64,000 bases of DNA from NCBI RefSeq assembly GCF_027271155.1, contig NZ_CP114542.1, positions 1,736,001 through 1,800,000 of the forward strand, given 5' to 3'. The notes under the pieces are model-generated. The model did not search any database and had not been told where the DNA came from. It was given only the letters and a program-made list of their open reading frames with translations. Position 1 is the stretch's first letter. Each line of letters begins with the position of its first letter. This DNA is from Brevundimonas subvibrioides (GTDB lineage Bacteria > Pseudomonadota > Alphaproteobacteria > Caulobacterales > Caulobacteraceae). The translations under genes and the position numbers were made by a program. This document shows, in pieces, positions 56,269 through 64,000 of the stretch.

Positions 56269-58208
56269 CCGGCCCGTCGCCATGGACGCAACTGACCCGG
56301 GCCTGGGCCGATCTGGGTCTCGGATCGAAAGGGTTGATCGTCGTCGCCCTGCCACTGGCGATCCTTCTGTCCAGCATCGGGGCCCTGCATCTGTCCGGTC
56401 GCGCCGAGGCTGAAGCCGAGGCGCGCGTTCGCCTGACATTCGCCATCCAGCGCGACATCCACGAAGTCCATGCCCTGCTGGCCGAGGCCGCCAGCGGCGT
56501 GCGGGGCTATCGCCTGACGGGACGTCGCGCGTTTCTGGAACCCTATATCAGGGCCGAGGCCTTGCTTCCCGAGACGCTGGAGCGCCTGGGCCGGACGACG
56601 CGCGACCCTGAGATCCGTCAGCGGCTGGCGAGGGTCGACGCCCTGGTCGTGCAGAAGCGACATGGGCTCGCCCAGCTTGCTGCCATGCCGGGCGCAGGCA
56701 CGGCAGCCGGAGTCGAGGCCCCGGAGGTTGCCGAGGCACTGGTCGCAAACAAGGCAGTCCTCGACGGGTTGAGGGCCGAGATCGACGCGATGCAGCGGCG
56801 AGAGAGCCAGCTTCTGGAGCAACGCCAGGCGCGGGCCGACGCCGAGCGACGCCGGACCTGGACCCTCACGGCGTTTCTGGGCGGGATCGGACTGCTTGGC
56901 GGCCTGGCCGCGGCCCAGCTGCTGTTCACCGGCATCGTCCGGCGGGTTCGCGGGCTGGAGCGCGATGCGGAACGCCTGGAGCGCGGCGAACCGCTCAACC
57001 TTCTAGACGAGGCCGAGGACGAAATCGGACGGCTCGCCCGTCGTCTGGTTCAGGCCAGCGACCTGCTGCGCTCGCGGGAAGCCGCCTTGCGGGAGGGCGA
57101 GGAACGCTATCGCCGCGTGATCGAAGGCGTGCGCGACTACGGCATCTTCGCGCTCGATCCGGCCGGGCGAGTCGTCAGCTGGAACACGGGTGCCCAGCGC
57201 ATCAAGGGCTGGACGGCTGACGAAATCCTGGGTGAGCACTTCTCCACCTTCTATCCTGCAGATGCACGCGACGAGACGCCCTCGCGTCTGCTGGACGTCG
57301 CCCGGCGAGACGGTCGGGTGGAGGATGAGGGCTGGCGCGTCCGTCGCGACGGCGGGCGGTTCTGGGCCAACGTCGTGATCACCGCCCTGCGCGATGAGAA
57401 CGGAACCTTGACCGGCTTCTCCAAGGTCACCCGCGACATCACCGAGCGCCGTCGCGCCGAAGACGCCCTCGGCCATGCCCGCGCCGAGGCGGAGCGAGCC
57501 AGCCGCGCCAAGAGCGAGTTCCTGTCGCGGATGAGCCATGAGCTGCGAACCCCGCTGACCGCCATTCTGGGCTTCAACCAGTTGCTGGGGATGGATGAAG
57601 ACATGCTGTCCGAGGACCAGCGCCACGCCGTGGATCAGATCGCCAAGGCAGGCGGGCACCTGCTGGCCATGATCGAGGAGGTCCTCGACATCGCCCGGAT
57701 CGAGGCCGGGGGGCACGCATTGGTCGTGGAACCTCTGGACCCGGCCCCCCTGCTGGCGGATATGGCAAACCTGATCGCACCCCAGGCGCAGGCCGACCGG
57801 GTGGAGGTCAGAATCGAGGCCGGCACCGACGTCGAGATCCTGGCCGACCGGCGAGCGACCATACAGATCCTGCTCAACCTGCTTTCCAACGCGATCAAGT
57901 ACGGGCCTGCCGGAGGGCGGGTGACGGTCGCGGTCGTCGCGTCATCGGATCGCGTCCGGATCGAGGTTCGCGACGAAGGTCCCGGCGTGCCGGCGGAATT
58001 GGTGGAACGACTGTTCGTCCCGTTCGATCGGCTGGACGCCGAGCGCTGGAGCGGTGCCCAGGGGTCCGGGCTCGGACTGGCCCTCTCGCGGGGCCTGGCC
58101 CAGGCGCAGGGCGGCGACATCGCCTATCGTCCGAGAGACGACCGGCAAGGGGCGGTGTTCACCCTCGAGCTGCCGGCCGCCTCACGACACGGAGACATCC
58201 CGGCATGA
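56265..58208 (+). CDS. CHASE3-HAMP-PAS sensor histidine kinase
   Basis: A 647-residue membrane kinase. Two helices (~24-44 and ~203-223) frame a CHASE3-like periplasmic domain with ...LLAEAASGVRGYRLTGRRAFLEPY. A HAMP follows, then a PAS (IEGVRDYGIFALDPAGRVVSWNTGAQRIKGW, ~285-395), then HisKA with His425 in MSHELRTPLTAILGF, and an ATPase domain with N, G1 and G2 boxes (NLLSNAIKYG, DEGPGVP, GSGLGLALSRGL). It starts at GTG 56265 in overlap with the regulator stop. The ligand is unknown. Confidence 0.93.
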   Translation: MTGPSPWTQLTRAWADLGLGSKGLIVVALPLAILLSSIGALHLSGRAEAEAEARVRLTFAIQRDIHEVHALLAEAASGVRGYRLTGRRAFLEPYIRAEALLPETLERLGRTTRDPEIRQRLARVDALVVQKRHGLAQLAAMPGAGTAAGVEAPEVAEALVANKAVLDGLRAEIDAMQRRESQLLEQRQARADAERRRTWTLTAFLGGIGLLGGLAAAQLLFTGIVRRVRGLERDAERLERGEPLNLLDEAEDEIGRLARRLVQASDLLRSREAALREGEERYRRVIEGVRDYGIFALDPAGRVVSWNTGAQRIKGWTADEILGEHFSTFYPADARDETPSRLLDVARRDGRVEDEGWRVRRDGGRFWANVVITALRDENGTLTGFSKVTRDITERRRAEDALGHARAEAERASRAKSEFLSRMSHELRTPLTAILGFNQLLGMDEDMLSEDQRHAVDQIAKAGGHLLAMIEEVLDIARIEAGGHALVVEPLDPAPLLADMANLIAPQAQADRVEVRIEAGTDVEILADRRATIQILLNLLSNAIKYGPAGGRVTVAVVASSDRVRIEVRDEGPGVPAELVERLFVPFDRLDAERWSGAQGSGLGLALSRGLAQAQGGDIAYRPRDDRQGAVFTLELPAASRHGDIPA

Positions 58209-58636
58209 AGACGGTTCCCGATGACGCAGCCGTGAAGGCCGCCCGCATCATGGCCATAGACGACGAGTTGGCGAACCTGAGCCTGGTCGAGCGGGCGTTC
58301 CGGCGTGAGGGCTTCCGCGACGTCGTGACCTTCCTCGACCCGCGCGCCGCCCTTGCGGAGTTCGCGTCGCGACCGCCGGACCTTGTCTTGCTGGATCTGA
58401 TGATGCCGGGCGTGGATGGATACGAATTGCTGGAAAGCTTCCGCCGCCTGACGTCGGACATGGACTACCTGCCCATCTTCGTGCTGACGGCGGACTCGAC
58501 GATGAATGCGAGACTGAGGGCGCTGTCACTCGGAGCCAATGACGTCCTCCTCAAGCCCTATGACGTGGCAGAGTTGCTGATGCGGAGCTGGGTGCTGCTG
58601 GACACCAGACAGAAGTTCAGAGCCGCAAGTTCTTGA
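58205..58636 (+). CDS. Single-domain response regulator (CheY-like)
   Basis: A 143-residue receiver protein without an output domain. The acidic pair is in IMAIDDELANL, the phospho-acceptor is Asp64 in VLLDLMMPGVDGYELL, the switch Thr is in FVLTADSTM and the Lys in LLKPYDVAEL. It overlaps the CHASE3 kinase gene by four bases and is its likely partner, perhaps acting through a phosphorelay or by protein binding. Confidence 0.93.
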   Translation: MKTVPDDAAVKAARIMAIDDELANLSLVERAFRREGFRDVVTFLDPRAALAEFASRPPDLVLLDLMMPGVDGYELLESFRRLTSDMDYLPIFVLTADSTMNARLRALSLGANDVLLKPYDVAELLMRSWVLLDTRQKFRAASS

Positions 58637-58810
58637 TTGATCGCGTTGCGGGACGTTGCGCCAAGGCCGGCCGTCGGCGGCCGGACGGGGCTCGGAAGAC
58701 GCGCACGTCGGCCTCTGCGGCAAAGCAAACACGGCATCCGACCCCGAGCGGAAACGGTCGCTGTTCCTGTCGAGCCGAAACCATAGATTTTCGGCCGAAG
58801 ATAGCGCCCC

Positions 58811-59266
58811 CTAGCCCGCGACGTTTTCCACGTCATCGCCGAACTGAGCCCAGCCCGACTGGCAGACGGCCGGCACTGGAACCTTGTCGGTCGAGGGCGT
58901 GCCCGGGCCTTCGCAGGTCTCGGGGGCATCGGGCATATCGAAGGCCACGCCGGTCCATCCTTCGGGAGCGCCCTCCTCCTCGCAGACCCAGAGCGCTATG
59001 CCTTCGGGCAGACTGGCCACGATCCCGGCGTTCTGATCGGGCGCGCTGCGGATCAGGACGACGCGACCGGGCTTGATCCGGGAAACGCCGGCACAGGCGT
59101 CCATGTCGGCCTCACCGCCCATCATGACCGGTCGTGGGGCGACCGCGGCCGCCGTCACGGCTGACGCGGCAGAAGCGGGCTCCGCGTCGGAGGCGGTTTG
59201 GGATCCGCACGCCGACAGGGCCGCAAACGCCAGAAAGGACGCCACCGGAAACACCGACCTCATCAT
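58811..59266 (-). CDS. Lipoprotein with SH3-like domain
   Basis: A 151-residue protein. The lipobox is LSACGS (Cys20). Residues ~60-110 (VVLIRSAPDQNAGIVASLPEGIALWVCEEE) resemble an SH3_3 domain of the kind that binds cell-wall peptides, and Cys residues (DACAG, WVCEEE, ETCEGPG, AVCQSG) suggest disulfides. ATG 59266 (or 59263) has AGGAG upstream. Function unknown. Confidence 0.75.
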   Translation of the reverse strand: MMRSVFPVASFLAFAALSACGSQTASDAEPASAASAVTAAAVAPRPVMMGGEADMDACAGVSRIKPGRVVLIRSAPDQNAGIVASLPEGIALWVCEEEGAPEGWTGVAFDMPDAPETCEGPGTPSTDKVPVPAVCQSGWAQFGDDVENVAG

Positions 59267-59627
59267 CGTCCTCGATCTCCTGACTGTCCTGAGTGGCTCA
59301 AGCCAAGCGACAGTAGCCTGCCCCCCGCATCTGGCAAGGGAGCCGCCCCGAGGGGGTCGCAGCCCTCGGGAAGGCTGCGAGACCCGGGCAGCCCTGCGCC
59401 AAGTCCAGGACCAGGACGCGAGGCCCCGCCCCAGACACGACACGCGGTCACAGCGCACGGGCCGTCAAGGGTCTGCGAGTCCTCAGCATATCGAACAACG
59501 AAGGCTTGGCCAATTCCGCTCGCCGGGGTCGCCGGATCAGCTTTGGTCAGGGCCTGAAGGCCTCTATGCCGTTGAAAAAGAAAGTTCAGGCGATATCGTG
59601 GTTCGGCAAACAAGAAGAGGGCTTGTC
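59267..59627. other. Intergenic divergent region
   Basis: No recognisable gene. It should contain the promoters of the SH3-like lipoprotein (minus) and the small secreted protein (plus). The longer plus-strand frame through it has no ribosome site. Confidence 0.45.
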
Positions 59628-59945
59628 GTGAAGAAAATCAATTTGGCCTTGACGGTTGTCGCACTCACTGCGGCTCTGGCCAGTCCGTCACTCGCTGGAG
59701 ATCGCGTGTCGTTTGACGAGCACACCCCCATCGATGTCGAACAGTATTGCCAGGCCAACTATGACGCCAGCGCCTCGACTGTCAGCGACGAAGATCCCTA
59801 CTCCTGGTACTGCGGCGACAGCGACGCGACCCTTACGGACGACGACATGGCCGCCGCCTGCGATCAGCAGTACGGGGCCGGATGGGTGCCAGTTCTGGGC
59901 AATGAACTGGATGCCCATAGCTGGACCTGCACCTTCGAAGGCTGA
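59628..59945 (+). CDS. Small secreted Cys-containing protein of unknown function
   Basis: A 105-residue protein that starts at GTG 59628 with GAAGAGG seven bases upstream. The signal peptide is VKKINLALTVVALTAALASPSLAG. The mature part is acidic with four Cys (EQYCQAN, SWYCGDS, MAAACDQQ, SWTCTFEG), likely two disulfides in the periplasm. No family recognised. A longer frame upstream exists but would bury the signal peptide. Confidence 0.7.
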   Translation: MKKINLALTVVALTAALASPSLAGDRVSFDEHTPIDVEQYCQANYDASASTVSDEDPYSWYCGDSDATLTDDDMAAACDQQYGAGWVPVLGNELDAHSWTCTFEG

Positions 59946-60571
59946 GACCGGCGTCAGCGCGTCAGGCGCAATCATCCTGACGAAGGCCACCCCTCCCATC
60001 CGACGCCAGAGTGTCAAGGTTGGTGAGACTTGCCACGGCCGCGATGATCGAAGGGGGCCTTGCCTTGCCAAGGCCCGCAAGGGCCTCGCGTCCTTAGCAA
60101 ACCATACGGACGATCGATTGGGGTCGTTACGACAAGAAGCATTGGCCATCGACCAACGATGACCCCAGGGGTGCCATCCGGATCGATGGCCGATGGCACT
60201 GTCGTATGAACCATCAGATTGTCGAAGCCCTCGACGACGCGGGCATGGAAGCAGCCTGCTATACGGTCGTCGGGCGAGGCTACAGGTCGCTGAAGGCCGA
60301 CCCCAATACGGCGGGTGGAGCAAAGCAGCCGTCCCGGTCCGGTCAGCAAGCGGACGTTGTCGACATCGTTCGAGAGTTGGCGGCAAGGCGTGCGTTACCG
60401 GCGCGCGCCAGCAGGTCAGGCCTTGTTTCACCGGGCGTCTGATGGCGCGGGGAACGACTGATCGTGCTCTGGCGGTCCCTGAACGACATCGGCTCCACCA
60501 GATGCCGCCGCATCAGCGACCTCCGTTGACGGGGCCGGAAACCATTGGTCGCCGCCGGAGAGCAGCCCACG
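59946..60571. other. Intergenic region without a supported gene
   Basis: About 630 bases holding only short overlapping frames on both strands without ribosome sites. It may be degraded coding DNA. The convergent TonB receptor gene ends nearby. Confidence 0.4.
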
Positions 60572-60603
60572 AAAAAGGGCGGCAGATACGAAATCGGCCG
60601 CCC
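60572..60603 (-). terminator. Rho-independent terminator of the TonB receptor gene
   Basis: Reading the minus strand, GGGCGGC pairs with GCCGCCC around a 13-base loop, followed by TTTTT. It ends about 24 bases after the receptor stop codon. Confidence 0.85.
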
Positions 60604-60626
60604 CGGTCTTTTCGATTTGATGCGCC

Positions 60627-63600
60627 CTAGAAGCGCGCGGACAGACCGATGTAGTAGCGGCGGCCGAGCACGTCATAGGCGGACGGGTCGGTGTTGGCCG
60701 CGACGGCCGGCGCATAGACGGGCGCCAGTTCGTCGGTCAGGTTGTTGACGCCAGCGCGCAGGGCGATGGTGTCGTTGACGGCCCACGAACCGTTCAGGTC
60801 GAAGTAGTTGACCGCGTCGATGACCTGGGTGCGGTTGTTGAAGTTCAGAGCCGAACCCTGGTAGCGCCACCGAACGCCCACACCGAACGGACCCTTGGTC
60901 CAGTTCACCGACGTCAGCGACTTCCATTCCGGCAGGGTCAGGCCAAAGCTGTTCGACAGGGTGCCGGTGCGCTCCGTGAAGGTGCCGCCCGGCAGATCCT
61001 GGCGCTTCCACTCTTCCAGCTTGGTGCCGGTGACGTTGACGGCCACGCGGCCCCAGTCCGGCAGACCCAGGTCAGCCAGGGTGGCGACCCAGTCCACCTG
61101 GAAGTCGATGCCAGACGTCACGAGCGCGCCCAGGTTGGCGTTGGTCTCGAACGTGTTCGCGACCTGACCCGATGCCGGGTCGCGCCGGAACAGCTGGCAG
61201 TAGACGTTGTTGGGATCGTAGGTCGGGTTGGAAGCACCGTCGTAGTTGAAGCAGCGGCGCAGTTGCTCGGTCACCGAAACGGTGCCGACGACGTCGGCGA
61301 TCTCGATGTTGTAATAGTCAACCGAGGCCGTGAAGCCCGAGAGCCAGGCGTTCTCGAAAGGCGACGAGGCCACGATACCGACAGTGAAGGAGTCAGCGGT
61401 TTCCTCGAACAGGGTCGGGTTACCACCCGACAGACCCGAAACCTGCTGGTTCGGATAGGTGTAGGTATCGATGACCGCAGTCGGAACGCCCTGCGTGAGG
61501 CAGAGCGCGCGCACCTGGGCGTTGGTGCTGGCCGCGAGGTTGGAGCCCGACGTCGAACGGTAGGCGGTGCGGATATCGCAAGGGTCAGCCGAGAAGGCCG
61601 GGGCCCCCGCCGATGTCGGCGAACCGATCGAGGGGAAGCCCAGGTTTTGCGGGCTGAACAGTTCGCCGATCGAAGGCGCGCGCACGGCGCGCTGGACGCC
61701 GCCGCGAACAGTCAGCCCGTCGAACACGACCCAGTTGGCGTCTGCCTTGTAGGATTCCACCATGCCGACCGAGTCATAGCTGGAGACGCGGTAGCCGAGG
61801 TTGGTTTCCAGGCTCTGGATCAAGGGCAGATTGGCCAGCAGCGGGATCAGGATTTCACCATAGCCCTCGAACACCTTGTCGGAACCGGAGAGCGAGTTGA
61901 CGGCATTGAAGCCGGCGATGTCGTTCTGCGTCGTCAGGACCGTCGTCGTGCCGTTGAACGAAGGCAGAAGCGCCGTGGCGGAAAGCGCGGCGTCGGCCAG
62001 GAAGTCGTAGTTCTGCTCGCGGTAGGTTCCGCCCAGGGCGACCCGGACTTCACCGGCCGGCAGGTCGAACAGTCCGCCTTGCAGGTTGAGTTCGAACACG
62101 CGCTGATCGTTGACCGTCGTGTTCTTGGACTGGCGGCCGATGTAGGCGGCGCAGGCGGCGCTCAGAGCCGACTCACCGAACGGATTGAACCCGCCGGCGC
62201 AGAGCGAGGCTCCACCGTCGGCGGCGTCCAGCAGACGCTGAACGGCAGAGCGGGACACGTTGCCCGACTGGGTGGTGACGTCATCGACGCGGCCGTAGGA
62301 CAGGTAGGCGTCGTAGCTCCAGTCGCGCGTGCCTTCCAGCTGGCCACGGATACCCGTCGTGATCTGATAGACGCTGACGGCTTCCGAACCCTGACGCGGC
62401 CCGAGGGCGTTGAAACGCTTGTCCAGCCGGAAGGAGGCGTTCGGGATCGGGCGGCTGTTCAGGACGGCGCGCAGTTCGGCCGAGATGAAGGGGTTGGTCG
62501 TCGGAACACGGAAGCCCGTGGCCGTGCCGGCAGCCGGGCTGGGGGCCAGGACGTTGGCGGTCGTGTACTGCGAGAACAGGAACTCGGTGTAGACCTCGGC
62601 GGCCGGGTTGATCTCGTAGTTGGCCGAGGCGAAGACGTTGTAGCGGTTCTGCGGCAGGACACCGTAGTTCAGCGGACCGGTGTTGTAGGCGAAATCGGCC
62701 TGCTGCAGCGGACCGGGGGTACGGAACCCTTCATAGTCGATGCTGCCCGGCGAGACGTAGTCGCGGGCACCCTGATACGTGAACAGTGTCCCGTTGTTGT
62801 TGAAGCCAAAGGTGTTCGAGTTCACGGCACCCGTGATGAACCCGGAGACCACCGCCGTCGTCGGCAGGTTCGTACCGTCGAAGATGGTCGAACCCAGGGG
62901 CGAGGCACCGGAGAAGCCGGAAACCGCCGAGAACGGGCGGGCGGCGTTGAAGATCGGCGAGCGGTGCGAATAGTCGAACGACAGCATGGCGTGACCACGA
63001 CCGTCGGCGATGTCGCCGCCGATCGTCAGGTTCACCGCATTGGTGTCGCCGTCATTGCGGTCGGTTTCACCGTACTGGACGTCCACGCGAACGCCCTCGA
63101 AGTCGTCGTCGAGCAGGAAGTTCAGCACGCCGGCCACGGCGTCCGAGCCGTAGGTCGAGGAGGCACCGCCCGTGATCGTCTCGATCGATGAGATCAACGA
63201 GGTCGGCAGGATGTTCAGGTCGACGACCGAAGAGGCGTTCGACGCCACGATGCGGCGACCGTTGAGCAGCACCAGGGTGCGGCCGGTGCCAAGGCCGCGC
63301 AGCTGCACGTTGGCCTGACCGCCGTTGGACGGGTTGTTCGACGTCATGTTCGCCGAGGGCGTGAACTGCGGCAGGTCGTTGATCAGGGTTTCAATGTTGA
63401 CCGAACCGGTCGCCTGGAAGTCCTCGGCCGTGACCGTGACGATCGGCGAGTTGGCCACATAGTCCTTGCGGGCGATACGCGAGCCGGTGACGACGATGTC
63501 ATCGACCTGTTCATCGTCCTAGGCCGTCTGCGCCGAGGCGGGAGCCGCCATCAGAGCGGTCGCGGCGACGATTGCAGCGCTTGCGAACATCGAGGTGCCG

Positions 63601-63632
63601 AGAAGGCGGCGGCGATAGGTGGCGTCGATCAA
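60627..63632 (-). pseudogene. TonB-dependent receptor interrupted by an amber codon after the signal peptide
   Basis: The frame runs without other breaks from TTG 63632 (GGAGA seven bases upstream) through a signal peptide (AATALMAAPASAQTA), then TAG at 63519-63521, then DDEQVDDIVVTGSRIARKDYVANS, the normal TonB-box/plug start of Caulobacteraceae receptors. The rest is an intact ~980-residue receptor ending YYIGLSARF, with plug motif VQLRGLGTGRTLVLLNGRRIV. GAG to TAG is the single change expected. Re-initiation at GTG 63458 would give a protein with no signal peptide. It is a recent pseudogene, a sequencing error, or a case of amber read-through. Confidence 0.85.
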
Positions 63633-63745
63633 GCAGAGTTCTCCATGAGCATTTGGTTGAGGTCGAACCATCGGCCCAACCGCTCTCATGCCCGCGACTT
63701 GCTGGCAGAGCTTTCTCGAATGTGACGGGAGTGCGTCAGTGGGTC

Positions 63746-63773
63746 AATGCAAATGTCTGCATTGTGATGCATT
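63746..63773. promoter_or_regulatory. Inverted repeat upstream of the TonB receptor
   Basis: AATGCA (63746) is inverted at 63758 (TGCATT), and TGCATT repeats at 63768. The unit lies about 115-140 bases upstream of the receptor start and could be an operator, but no regulator is adjacent. Confidence 0.35.
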
Positions 63774-63870
63774 AGGGAATTCATGTCACATTCCGGGCAC
63801 GCATTCGTCACTTTGCGCAGGGCCGGCGACATCCGCTAAGAGACGCCTTTTGACAGCCGGAGACCCAGCC

Positions 63871-64000
63871 ATGCGGCCAGCCCAACTCATGTCCGCAACA
63901 GTCGCAATCTGGGCCGTCCTCCTGGGCCTGACCAGCGCCGCAGCGGCACAGGTCGCTTCGACGGCGGGACGTCCCGCCCTCCTTTCATCCCTGCTGGCAT
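63871..64000 (+). CDS. Start of a secreted protein, truncated by the window end
   Basis: ATG 63871, with GGAG about eight bases upstream, opens a frame that runs to the last base. The first ~30 residues (ATVAIWAVLLGLTSAAAAQ) are a signal peptide. Too little remains to name the family. It is divergent from the interrupted TonB receptor. Confidence 0.7.
   Translation, partial: MRPAQLMSATVAIWAVLLGLTSAAAAQVASTAGRPALLSSLLA

Noticed and set aside
60206..60442. 78-residue plus-strand frame in the gap before the TonB receptor
   Set aside because: No ribosome site and no recognisable similarity; cannot be supported as a gene.
61263..63191. 642-residue frame antisense to the second TonB receptor
   Set aside because: Same GC-bias shadow; the opposite strand encodes a clear receptor with a terminator.

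Overview
The window looks like chromosomal DNA of a GC-rich aerobic alphaproteobacterium of the Caulobacteraceae, most likely Brevundimonas or a close relative. This is inferred from the pdhA-pdhB-pdhC order with a lipoyl domain fused to E1 beta, the TonB receptors paired with glycoside hydrolases and a LacI regulator, an FnrL-type regulator, the HWE-type kinase and the overall codon style. No rRNA, CRISPR array, intact phage or intact transposon was found. One tRNA is present.

Layout. 1-7.5 kb: the 3' end of an HtpX-like protease, ftsB, then the pyruvate dehydrogenase operon (pdhA, pdhB, pdhC, a glutathione peroxidase and lpd) and a VIT1-family transporter. 7.5-11.8 kb (minus strand): housekeeping genes DUF3606, MBL hydrolase, tatD, holB, tmk and rlpA. 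11.8-15 kb: tRNA-Ser(UGA), a patch of CAGGGAA repeats, an unrecognised 545-residue membrane protein and a dead IS6-family element; this looks like a small accessory insertion. 15-23.8 kb: a beta-glucan (laminarin-type) locus with GH16, GH3, a LacI regulator, a TonB receptor and an MFS transporter; two identical 16-bp perfect palindromes in its two divergent promoters are probably LacI operators. 24-29.3 kb: a GH13 alpha-glucosidase followed by a tightly overlapping alcohol dehydrogenase, esterase and GPH-type symporter. 29.4-33.5 kb: a phytanoyl-CoA-dioxygenase-like protein, an AraC regulator and a GH92 alpha-mannosidase. 33.5-36.5 kb: a MacAB-like exporter.

36.7-43.6 kb is a low-oxygen block: cytochrome b561, a CoA-transferase, a universal stress protein, a small cytochrome c lipoprotein, an FNR-type regulator with four N-terminal cysteines and a fifth at 127, a YqjD-like membrane protein, and a HisKA_2/HWE kinase translationally coupled to a lactate-dehydrogenase-like gene. 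Two FNR boxes lie in the two divergent promoters that flank fnr. A second, largely deleted IS6 relic follows.

44-51 kb: the RDD / SpoIIM / DUF58 / MoxR / DUF4350 / DUF4129 operon. 51.5-54.4 kb: DUF4861, DUF2490 and a secreted SnoaL-like protein. 54.5-58.6 kb: four coupled signalling genes (kinase, NarL-type regulator, CHASE3-PAS hybrid-style kinase, single-domain receiver). 58.8-64 kb: an SH3-like lipoprotein, a small secreted protein, a TonB receptor interrupted by an in-frame amber codon just after its signal peptide, and the start of a secreted protein that runs off the window.

The most interesting signals are the two regulatory circuits that can be read directly from the DNA (LacI palindromes and FNR boxes), the unknown gene next to tRNA-Ser, and the amber-interrupted receptor.
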